Positions 16,019 through 22,255 of a stretch of DNA of 22,255 nt are shown here, in pieces. The first letter of the stretch is position 1. Each line of letters starts with the position of its first letter. This stretch comes from Pseudomonadota bacterium (lineage in GTDB: Bacteria; Pseudomonadota; Gammaproteobacteria; Burkholderiales; Burkholderiaceae_D): NCBI GenBank assembly GCA_023420795.1, contig JAEZVM010000269.1, forward strand, positions 1 to 22,255, given 5' to 3'. The notes beneath the pieces were generated by a model. The model was not told where the DNA came from, did no database searches, and saw only the letters and a list, made by a program, of their open reading frames with translations. Both the position numbers and the translations under genes were made by a program.

Positions 16019-16032
16019 ATCGATATATCGAT
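16019..16032. promoter_or_regulatory. Palindrome at the start of the MarR gene, possible autoregulatory site
   Basis: ATCGATATATCGAT is a perfect 14-bp palindrome between the upstream terminator and the MarR reading frame. It does not share sequence with the repeat at the b561 promoter. It may be the regulator's own operator or another factor's site; its low complexity makes chance possible. Confidence 0.4.
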
Positions 16033-16050
16033 ATGAAAAGAGAACGATAC

Positions 16051-16506
16051 ATGCGCAGCATCCGCTTGCTGGCGCAGTGTTATCACGCCTTCGAGCACAT
16101 CTCGTCCACGCACATACGCACGCTCGACCTGACGCCGGCGCAGTTCGACATCATTGCGACGCTCGGCAATACGCCAGGCATGTCTTTCAAGGAACTGGGC
16201 GAAAAAACCCTAATTACCAAAGGCACGCTGACCGGGGTGGTTGACCGGCTGGAAACGAAAGGCATGGTAAGGCGCGTGATCAAACCGGAAGACCGGCGCA
16301 GCATGATCGTGCAACTGACGGACAAAGGTGAAGCCGAATTTGAGCGCGTCTTCGCGCCACACCTGCAGCATTGCAAACAAGCTTTCCTGAACTACGACGA
16401 CGGGGACTTTGCCGCTCTTGAACGCGAACTGGCGAAACTCAAGAATCACCTGGAAAAAGCCGTGATGAGCAACGACATCTGCGGTTCGGGTAATGATACG
16501 CACTGA
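16051..16506 (+). CDS. MarR-family transcriptional regulator
   Basis: The protein (151 residues from 16051) has the MarR winged-helix fold: LTPAQFDIIATLGNTPGMSFKELGEKTLITKGTLTGVVDRLE forms the helix-turn-helix, and the wing carries the family mark KPEDRRSMIVQLTDKG. Flanking helices make the dimer interface. An in-frame ATG at 16033 lies directly against a palindrome and has no ribosome site, so I prefer 16051, which has a purine-rich stretch (AAAAGAGAA) upstream; either could be right. MarR proteins mostly repress neighbouring genes and release DNA on binding phenolic or oxidised ligands. The neighbours are the b561-YceI operon on the same strand. A strong terminator follows. Confidence 0.88.
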   Translation: MRSIRLLAQCYHAFEHISSTHIRTLDLTPAQFDIIATLGNTPGMSFKELGEKTLITKGTLTGVVDRLETKGMVRRVIKPEDRRSMIVQLTDKGEAEFERVFAPHLQHCKQAFLNYDDGDFAALERELAKLKNHLEKAVMSNDICGSGNDTH

Positions 16507-16531
16507 ATGACTGAAGAACCACCAGCCCAGA

Positions 16532-16561
16532 AAAAAGGCCAGCTCGAAAGCTGGCCTTTTT
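16532..16561. terminator. Bidirectional rho-independent terminator between marR and secF
   Basis: A perfect 13-bp stem (16532-16544 with 16549-16561) has loop CGAA. The core is GGCCAGCT / AGCTGGCC, flanked by A5 and T5, so it can end transcription from both the MarR gene (+) and secF (-). Confidence 0.88.
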
Positions 16562-16579
16562 GCTTGCATGCGGCTTTGC

Positions 16580-17524
16580 TTACACTACCGCGCCGCCGGT
16601 TTCATCCTTTTCCTTGACCGGCTTGACCAGGTCTTCGCGCTTGACGCCCAGCCACATCGCAATGGCGGCGGCGACGAACACCGACGAGTAAATGCCGAAC
16701 AAAATGCCGATGGTCAGTGCGATGGCGAAATAGTGCAGCGTCGCACCGCCGAAGAGCAGCATCGACAGCACCATCATCTGCGTCGAGCCGTGCGTGATGA
16801 TGGTGCGGGAAATCGTGCTGGTGATCGCGTGGTTCATCACCTCTGCCGTACTCAGCTTGCCAAAGCGGCGATCACGGAAGGTCTCGCGTACCCGGTCGAA
16901 GATGATCACCGACTCGTTGACCGAATAGCCGAGAATCGCCAGCACTGCAGCCAGCACGGTCAGCGAGAACTCCCACTGGAAGAACGCGAAGAAACCGAGA
17001 ATGATGATCACGTCATGCAGGTTCGCGATGATCGCCGCCACCGCGAATTTCCATTCGAAGCGGAATGCAAGGTAGATCACGATGCCGATCACCACCATGC
17101 CGAGAGCCATCAGGCCGTCGTGCGCAAGCTCTTCGCCCACCTGCGGGCCGACGAACTCGACGCGCTGCAGCTTGACCGTTTCGTCCTGCGCCTTGAGCGC
17201 GGCCATCACCTTCTCGCTCTGCTGCGCCGAGCTGACGTCCTTGCGCGCCGGCAGGCGGATCATCACATCCTGCGCGGTGCCGAAGCTCTGCACCTGGGTA
17301 TCGGTATAGCCGATCTCTTCGATGGTCTTGCGGATGCCTTCCAGATCGGCCGGCTTCGTGTACGTAACCTCGATGACGGTGCCGCCGGTGAATTCGATCG
17401 AGAGATGCAGTCCCTTATAGAACAGGAAAAAGACTGCAGCCACGAAGGTCAGCACCGAAATCACGTTGAAGACCAACGCGTGGCGCATGAAGGGGATGTC
17501 CTTCTTGATGCGGAATAACTCCAT
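16580..17524 (-). CDS. secF: Protein-export membrane protein SecF
   Basis: SecF, with SecD and YajC, joins the SecYEG translocon and uses the proton gradient to help pull exported proteins through the inner membrane. The 314-residue protein has six hydrophobic segments: one near 16-38, a periplasmic loop, and five more after residue 130. Family marks are IEFTGGTVIEV (about 48-58) and the cytoplasmic-edge sequence YSVNESVIIFDRVRE. The ATG at 17524 has AAGGA 6 nt upstream on the - strand. It follows secD after 64 nt and ends at the terminator shared with the MarR gene, so it is the last gene of the queA-secF run. Confidence 0.96.
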   Translation of the reverse strand: MELFRIKKDIPFMRHALVFNVISVLTFVAAVFFLFYKGLHLSIEFTGGTVIEVTYTKPADLEGIRKTIEEIGYTDTQVQSFGTAQDVMIRLPARKDVSSAQQSEKVMAALKAQDETVKLQRVEFVGPQVGEELAHDGLMALGMVVIGIVIYLAFRFEWKFAVAAIIANLHDVIIILGFFAFFQWEFSLTVLAAVLAILGYSVNESVIIFDRVRETFRDRRFGKLSTAEVMNHAITSTISRTIITHGSTQMMVLSMLLFGGATLHYFAIALTIGILFGIYSSVFVAAAIAMWLGVKREDLVKPVKEKDETGGAVV

Positions 17525-17588
17525 TACATTCCTTTCTGTCGCAGATTCGGGCGGCCGTCCGCCACAAACGCTTTATTCAACAACCCGC

Positions 17589-19448
17589 TCAGGCGTTCGG
17601 CTTCCACACCTGGCCGATCGATACGCTGGTCAGTTTCTTCTTGCGGCCGTACCACAGGTTGGCGACGCCGCGCGACACGAATACAGCCGAGAAAATCGAG
17701 GTCAGGATGCCGAGGCAATGCACGACCGCGAAGCCGCGGACCGCGCCCGAGCCGAAGATCAGCAGTGCGAGACCGGCGATCATGGTGGTGACGTTCGAGT
17801 CGAGAATAGTCGCCCACGCGCGGTCGAAGCCGATGGCGATCGACGCCTGCGGCGTATTGCCCGCCCGTAGCTCTTCCCGTATCCGCTCGTTGATCAGCAC
17901 GTTGGCGTCGATCGCCATGCCAAGCGAGAAGGCGATCGCTGCCATGCCGGGCAGGGTCAGCGTCGCCTGCAGCAGCGACAGCAGCGCGATCAGCAGCATC
18001 AGGTTGACCGTCAGCGCGAACACGCTGAAGAAGCCGAACAGATGGTAGTAGATGATCATGAAGACCGCGATCGCGGCGAAGCCGTACAGCGTCGAGTTGA
18101 AGCCCTTCTGGATGTTCTCGGCGCCGAGCTGCGGGCCGATCGTGCGTTCCTCGATGATCTCCATCGGCGCAGCGAGCGAGCCGGCGCGCAGCAACAGCGC
18201 GAGATCGTTGGCCGCCTCGGACGAACCCATGCCGGTGATCTGGAAGCGCGAGCCGAGCTCGTCGCGGATCGTCGCCACCGTCAGCACTTCACCCTTCCCC
18301 TTTTCGAACAGCACGATTGCCATCGCCTTGCCGATCTTGTCGCGCGTCGCCTCGCGCATGCGGCGGCCGCCGTCACCGTTCAGGTCGATGCTGACGGAAG
18401 GCTGCTGGTTCTGGTCGAAGCTGGCGCTGGCGCTGGAAATGTAGTCGCCGGTGATAATCGGATCCTTGAACAGCACCACCGGCGCGCCCTTACCAACCCG
18501 GAACAATTCAGATCCGAACGGGATCGCGGCAGTTTCCTCGGTGCCGCGCATCACGGACTCATCCACCATGCGCACTTCCAGAGTCGCAGTGCGGCCGATG
18601 ATGTCCTTCGCGCGCGACACATCCTGCACGCCGGGTAATTGCACCACGATGCGATCAGCGCCCTGACGCTGGATGATCGGTTCGGCCACGCCGAGTTCAT
18701 TGACTCGGTTGTGCAAGGTGCTGATGTTCTGCTGTACCGCTTCCTCCACCGTACGCTTGAGCGCGTCGGGCCGGAAGGTACCGACTAGCTTCAGGTCGGT
18801 GCCGTCGGCTGCTTCGGCAAGAATCAGTTCCCCGAGTTGTGTGGTGAGGGCTTCCTTCGCCTTTTCACGGGTTTCCGCGTCGCGGAACCGGATTTCGAGT
18901 GCATCGCCAGCGCGGCTGATGCCGGCATGGCGCACGTTCTTGTCGCGCAGGATACTGCGCACGCTGGCCTGCAGACCTTGCATGCGTTTGTTCAGCACGC
19001 CTTTCGTATCGACCTGCATCAGGAAATGCACGCCGCCGCGCAGGTCGAGGCCGAGATACATTGGCATCGCACTCAGGCTTTGCAGCCACTGCGGCGTATT
19101 GGGGAGCAGATTGAAGGCGACGATGTAGGTCGGGTCCGCCGGATCGGCGTTGAGCCCCTTTTCAAGCAGCGCCTTCGCCTTGAACTGCGTGTCTGTATCG
19201 TGGAAGCGCACGCGCACCGAGCCTTGGGTGCCGTTCATGTCGAAGAACATCCCGTCCGGCTGGATGCCGCCCTGCGCAAGCACGCCCTCCACCCGAGTCA
19301 ACGTGGACGAATCCACTTTCACGGTCGCCTTGGCGCTGCTGATCTGCACGGCGGGCGATTCGCCGAAGAAGTTCGGCGCGGTGTACAACACGCCAAACAC
19401 GAGCGCGAGGACAATCAGTATGTATTTCCAGAGGGGGTAGCGATTCAT
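17589..19448 (-). CDS. secD: Protein-export membrane protein SecD
   Basis: The 619-residue protein has one N-terminal membrane segment (about 8-26), a large periplasmic region (about 27-445) with LGLDLRGGVHFLMQVD and the P1 head domain, and five more membrane segments at the C-terminus. The RND-type motif GMAIDANVLINERIREEL (about 506-523) identifies the family. SecD binds emerging preproteins and works with SecF in proton-driven export. Its length is close to the E. coli protein (615). No clear ribosome site precedes the ATG at 19448, so it may rely on coupling or another start context. yajC lies 78 nt upstream. Confidence 0.96.
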   Translation of the reverse strand: MNRYPLWKYILIVLALVFGVLYTAPNFFGESPAVQISSAKATVKVDSSTLTRVEGVLAQGGIQPDGMFFDMNGTQGSVRVRFHDTDTQFKAKALLEKGLNADPADPTYIVAFNLLPNTPQWLQSLSAMPMYLGLDLRGGVHFLMQVDTKGVLNKRMQGLQASVRSILRDKNVRHAGISRAGDALEIRFRDAETREKAKEALTTQLGELILAEAADGTDLKLVGTFRPDALKRTVEEAVQQNISTLHNRVNELGVAEPIIQRQGADRIVVQLPGVQDVSRAKDIIGRTATLEVRMVDESVMRGTEETAAIPFGSELFRVGKGAPVVLFKDPIITGDYISSASASFDQNQQPSVSIDLNGDGGRRMREATRDKIGKAMAIVLFEKGKGEVLTVATIRDELGSRFQITGMGSSEAANDLALLLRAGSLAAPMEIIEERTIGPQLGAENIQKGFNSTLYGFAAIAVFMIIYYHLFGFFSVFALTVNLMLLIALLSLLQATLTLPGMAAIAFSLGMAIDANVLINERIREELRAGNTPQASIAIGFDRAWATILDSNVTTMIAGLALLIFGSGAVRGFAVVHCLGILTSIFSAVFVSRGVANLWYGRKKKLTSVSIGQVWKPNA

Positions 19449-19526
19449 ATCGGTTCAACGATCAATGTTGACACAGGGCCTGCTCGCCCGGACGGACACG
19501 CCGGACAAGCCGGCGCCCGACATTTC

Positions 19527-19847
19527 TTACAGCGATTTGATGGTGCCCTTCGGCAACAGAGTGGTGACGGCGACCTTCTGCACGACCACTTCGGTACCGT
19601 CGGCGATTTCGACTGTGACGTAAGCATCGGAGACCTTGGTGACCTTGCCAAGCACACCGCCTGCGGTGACGACTTCATCGCCCTTGTTCAGCGCCTCCAT
19701 CATTGCCTTGTGCTCCTTCTGACGCTTCATCTGCGGACGGATCATCAGGAAGTACAGCACGACGAACATCAGGATGATCGGCAGGAAGCTCATCAGACCG
19801 CCTTCCGCGCCGGCCGGGGTTTGTGCGTATGCGTTGGAAATGAACAC
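19527..19847 (-). CDS. yajC: Preprotein translocase subunit YajC
   Basis: This 106-residue protein has one membrane segment (about 19-37, FLPIILMFVVLYFLMI) and the following RPQMKRQKEHKAMMEALNKGDEVVTAGG, the YajC hallmark, then a small cytoplasmic beta domain. It forms a complex with SecD and SecF. The start is a GTG at 19847: GGAG lies 7 nt upstream on the - strand, and the first internal ATG would cut into the membrane segment. tgt is 109 nt upstream, and that gap contains tandem hairpins and a predicted promoter, so yajC-secD-secF may be transcribed both with tgt and on its own. Confidence 0.95.
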   Translation of the reverse strand: MFISNAYAQTPAGAEGGLMSFLPIILMFVVLYFLMIRPQMKRQKEHKAMMEALNKGDEVVTAGGVLGKVTKVSDAYVTVEIADGTEVVVQKVAVTTLLPKGTIKSL

Positions 19848-19875
19848 GTTTTACTCCAGTTGTTATGTTGATTAG

Positions 19876-19902
19876 CCCGGCATTTTAGCATTCGGTGCCG
19901 GG
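19876..19902 (-). promoter_or_regulatory. Predicted yajC promoter inside an inverted repeat
   Basis: On the - strand TGCTAAAAT (19882-19890) is an extended -10 with one mismatch, 35 nt before the GTG. It sits between the arms of a perfect 7-bp inverted repeat, CCCGGCA (19876-19882) and TGCCGGG (19896-19902). The -35 is poor. A protein binding the repeat would cover the -10. Confidence 0.4.
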
Positions 19903-19921
19903 TTGACTGGCAAGCTTGAAA

Positions 19922-19954
19922 AGGAACAATTTGTTCCTGAAAACCGCAGTTTTC
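19922..19954 (-). terminator. Tandem hairpins after tgt, possible attenuator
   Basis: Two perfect stems abut. Immediately after the tgt stop comes GAAAAC-TGCG-GTTTTC (19939-19954), whose loop is of the stable C(UNCG)G type. Next is AGGAACAA-A-TTGTTCCT (19922-19938) followed by TTTC. The stems are AT-rich with short U-runs, so they could give partial termination or protect the tgt 3' end. Confidence 0.45.
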
Positions 19955-19956
19955 GG

Positions 19957-21084
19957 CTACACGCCGCGCGCGCGGTCGGCATGGAACTGCATCACAAATG
20001 CCTGGAAGCGGTCCGCATCGATCGCCGCCCGCATCTCGCGCATCAGCTGCAGGTAATAGTGCAGGTTGTGGATGGTATTGAGCCGTGCGCCAAGAATTTC
20101 ACCGGCGCGGTGCAGGTGATAAAGATAGGCACGCGAGAAGTTGCGGCAGGCATAACATTCGCAGCTTTCGTCGAGCGGCTTCTGGTCATCCTTGTAACGC
20201 GAGTTCTTGATCTTGATGTCGCCGTAGCGGGTGAAGATCCATCCGTTGCGCGCGTTACGCGTCGGCATCACGCAGTCGAACATATCGACACCGTTGGCCA
20301 CGCCCGCGACCAGATCTTCCGGCGTGCCGACGCCCATCAGATAGTGCGGCTTGTCGGCCGGCAGGCGCGGACCGACGTGCTCCAGCACACGCATCATCTC
20401 CTCCTTCGGCTCGCCGACTGACAGGCCGCCGATCGCAATGCCGTTGAAGCCGATTTCCTGCAGGCCAGCGAGCGACTCGTCACGCAGATGTTCGTACATG
20501 CCGCCCTGCACAATGCCGAACAGCGCATTCGGGTTTTCGCCACAATTGAATTCATCGCGCGAGCGCTTCGCCCAGCGCAGCGACATGCGCATCGACTTGG
20601 CCGCTTCCAGCTCGGTCGCGGGACGGCCATCGATCTCGTACGGCGTGCATTCGTCGAACTGCATCACGATGTCGGAATTGAGCACGCGCTGGATCTGCAT
20701 CGAGATTTCCGGCGACAGGAACAGCTTGTCGCCGTTGATCGGCGATGCGAACTTGACACCCTCCTCCGTGATCTTGCGCATCGCTCCCAGCGAGAACACC
20801 TGGAAGCCGCCGGAATCGGTCAGGATCGGCTTATTCCAGCCGATGAAGCGATGCAGGCCGTCGAACTTGCCAACCACATCCAGCCCCGGCCGCAGCCACA
20901 GGTGGAAGGTATTGCCGAGAATGATCTGCGCATCGATGTCGTTCAATTCGAGCGGCGACATCGCCTTGACCGAACCGTAGGTGCCGACCGGCATGAAGAT
21001 CGGCGTTTCGACCACGCCGTGGTTGAGCGTAAGGCGGCCGCGGCGGGCCTTGCCGTCGGTCTTGATGAGTTTGAAATTCAGCAT
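19957..21084 (-). CDS. tgt: Queuine/preQ1 tRNA-guanine transglycosylase Tgt
   Basis: Tgt replaces G34 of tRNA-Asp, -Asn, -His and -Tyr with preQ1. The 375-residue protein has general acid/base Asp90 in LTDSGGFQVFSLG, nucleophile Asp270 in VDMFDCVMPTRNARNG, the substrate loop GIAIGGLSVGEP (about 215-226), and the zinc site Cys308, Cys310, Cys313 and His339. All catalytic and metal residues match E. coli Tgt. Its ATG at 21084 lies inside the end of queA (7-nt overlap), so the two queuosine steps are translationally coupled. No preQ1 synthesis genes are in the window. Confidence 0.97.
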   Translation of the reverse strand: MLNFKLIKTDGKARRGRLTLNHGVVETPIFMPVGTYGSVKAMSPLELNDIDAQIILGNTFHLWLRPGLDVVGKFDGLHRFIGWNKPILTDSGGFQVFSLGAMRKITEEGVKFASPINGDKLFLSPEISMQIQRVLNSDIVMQFDECTPYEIDGRPATELEAAKSMRMSLRWAKRSRDEFNCGENPNALFGIVQGGMYEHLRDESLAGLQEIGFNGIAIGGLSVGEPKEEMMRVLEHVGPRLPADKPHYLMGVGTPEDLVAGVANGVDMFDCVMPTRNARNGWIFTRYGDIKIKNSRYKDDQKPLDESCECYACRNFSRAYLYHLHRAGEILGARLNTIHNLHYYLQLMREMRAAIDADRFQAFVMQFHADRARGV

Positions 21085-22103
21085 GAGGGTTTTCTTGTCA
21101 AAAGCATGGCGTCGCCATAGCTGAAAAAGCGATAACGCTGTTGAATCGCGTGCGCGTAAGCGGCGCGCATTTCGTCATAGCCGGCAAAGGCCGACACCAG
21201 CATCAGCAGCGTCGATTTCGGCAGGTGGAAATTCGTGATCAATCGCGTGACGGTCTTGAATGCATAACCGGGGGTGATGAACAGCGTGGTATCGGCGCTG
21301 CCTGCCTGCAGCTCTCCCGACTGCGACGCGGATTCCAGCGCGCGCAGGCTGGTGGTGCCGACTGCGATCACATCGCGCCCGGCCGCCTTTGCTTCACGCA
21401 CCGCGTCCACCGTGTCCTGCGAAATCGTGTACCACTCGCTGTGCATCTTGTGTTCGGCAAGGTTTTCGGCACGCACCGGCTGGAAGGTACCTGCGCCGAC
21501 ATGCAGCGTGACGAACGCGAAGCGCACGCCCTTCTCATGCAAGCGAGCTAGCAACGGCTGGTCGAAATGCAAACCTGCGGTCGGCGCGGCAACGGCGCCC
21601 GGCTCTCTTGCATAGACGGTCTGATAACGCTTTTCATCAAACTCGTCGGCTGCATGTTCAATATACGGCGGCAGCGGCAGGCGTCCGTGCGCGTCGATCA
21701 GGTCGAACGCATCCGACGGAAAATGCAGGGTATAGAACTCGCCGGCGCGCTCGCCAACCGTCACATCGAACGCGTCGGCCAGCCGGATCGTGCTGCCGGG
21801 CTGCGGCGACTTGGATGCGCGCACCTGCGCGAGCACTGTGCGGTTGTCGAGCACGCGCTCGACCAAGGCCTCGACCTTGCCTCCGGTCGCCTTCACGCCG
21901 AAAAAGCGTGCCTTCAGCACGCGCGTGTCATTGAACACCAGCAGGTCGCCCGGATTCAGCAGATCGACGATGTCGGCGAACGCGCGATCGACGAGTGCGC
22001 CGCCATCCACATGAAGCAAACGGGATGCGCTGCGCTCAGGCAGCGGCAACTGCGCGATCAGTTCCTGCGGCAGTTGGAAATCGAAATCGGAAAGCGAATA
22101 CAT
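21078..22103 (-). CDS. queA: S-adenosylmethionine:tRNA ribosyltransferase-isomerase QueA
   Basis: QueA moves the ribosyl part of S-adenosylmethionine onto preQ1 in tRNA, giving epoxyqueuosine; it acts directly after Tgt. From the ATG at 22103 the product has 341 residues, beginning MYSLSDFDFQLPQELIAQ as expected for the family, with DLLVFNDTRVLKARFFG, APTAGLHFDQPLL, LHVGAGTFQPVRAE and the C-terminal TNFHLPKSTLLMLVSAFAG all conserved. Upstream in-frame ATGs at 22169, 22160 and 22148 add residues outside the family fold and are rejected, although no strong ribosome site marks 22103 either. It is first in the queA-tgt-yajC-secD-secF run and divergent from the frame at the right edge. Confidence 0.95.
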   Translation of the reverse strand: MYSLSDFDFQLPQELIAQLPLPERSASRLLHVDGGALVDRAFADIVDLLNPGDLLVFNDTRVLKARFFGVKATGGKVEALVERVLDNRTVLAQVRASKSPQPGSTIRLADAFDVTVGERAGEFYTLHFPSDAFDLIDAHGRLPLPPYIEHAADEFDEKRYQTVYAREPGAVAAPTAGLHFDQPLLARLHEKGVRFAFVTLHVGAGTFQPVRAENLAEHKMHSEWYTISQDTVDAVREAKAAGRDVIAVGTTSLRALESASQSGELQAGSADTTLFITPGYAFKTVTRLITNFHLPKSTLLMLVSAFAGYDEMRAAYAHAIQQRYRFFSYGDAMLLTRKPSC

Positions 22104-22164
22104 GGTTGAGGCGGTGCCGGATGGCGCAAGTCGATAAAGCTCAGCCATTGCGCTTTGCATTTCG

Positions 22165-22208
22165 TACAATGGCAGGCACCGCTTTGGATAATCAAACCCG
22201 CTATTTTA
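22165..22208. promoter_or_regulatory. Possible divergent -10 boxes between queA and the right-edge gene
   Basis: TACAAT on the + strand (22165-22170) would start a transcript about 45 nt before the ATG at 22220. TAAAAT on the - strand (22203-22208) would start the queA operon with a leader of about 90 nt. Neither has a good -35, so both calls are weak. Confidence 0.3.
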
Positions 22209-22219
22209 CGCCCTGCTCG

Positions 22220-22255
22220 ATGCCCGCGACCAAGAAAAAACCAGCCGCGCCCGCC
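22220..22255 (+). CDS. Start of a divergent gene cut by the window edge, possibly recG
   Basis: Twelve codons are visible, MPATKKKPAAPA, in an open frame running off the right end. The lysine/proline/alanine-rich start is not diagnostic. In several Burkholderiales the gene divergent from queA is the DNA helicase gene recG, which is the reason for the suggestion. No clear ribosome site precedes the ATG. Confidence 0.35.
   Translation, partial: MPATKKKPAAPA

Noticed and set aside
16568..19871. Long + strand open frames opposite secF, secD and yajC (for example 16568-17518 and 18837-19871)
   Set aside because: They are antisense to strongly conserved Sec genes and have no family resemblance.

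Overview
The window looks like a piece of a betaproteobacterial chromosome (Burkholderiales, most like Oxalobacteraceae such as Herbaspirillum or Herminiimonas). The basis is GC-rich coding sequence with strong G/C third-position bias, protein families typical of that group, and the gene orders amgK-murU-pepP-ubiH and queA-tgt-yajC-secD-secF. It is almost entirely housekeeping DNA. I see no transposase, integrase, phage gene, CRISPR array, rRNA or tRNA.

Layout from left to right: (1) 1-3931, + strand, a tightly packed run of amgK (5' end cut off by the window), murU, pepP and ubiH, covering peptidoglycan sugar recycling, an aminopeptidase and ubiquinone synthesis. It ends at a perfect 26-bp palindrome that probably terminates transcription from both sides. 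(2) 3979-7459, - strand: panD, a one-piece pntA and pntB, covering beta-alanine supply and proton-translocating transhydrogenase. (3) 7460-7886, an AT-rich gap holding a striking hairpin in the panD leader. (4) 7887-9477, + strand: nudJ overlapping mnmA. (5) 9543-9953, - strand: an SRPBCC/AHSA1 protein. (6) 10212-11925, + strand: an iron module of a Fur-box promoter, hemP, an unknown 103-residue protein, bfd and bfr. (7) 11938-14187: gst (-) and purB (+), divergent. (8) 14189-16506, + strand: cytochrome b561, two different YceI-like periplasmic proteins and a MarR-type regulator, with a clean inverted repeat over the b561 promoter. (9) 16580-22103, - strand: queA, tgt, yajC, secD and secF, covering queuosine tRNA modification and the Sec accessory complex. 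A divergent reading frame, perhaps recG, begins at the right edge.

The known parts fit together. AmgK and MurU convert recovered MurNAc to UDP-MurNAc. UbiH makes the quinone on which the b561/YceI cluster may act. HemP, Bfd and Bfr handle heme and iron under probable Fur control. MnmA, QueA and Tgt all modify the tRNA wobble base. No obviously new large system is present. The less explained items are regulatory and small: the b561 operator with its nearby MarR gene, the 13-bp panD leader hairpin, tandem hairpins after tgt (one with a UNCG loop), an inverted repeat around the predicted yajC -10, and the unknown protein in the iron cluster.
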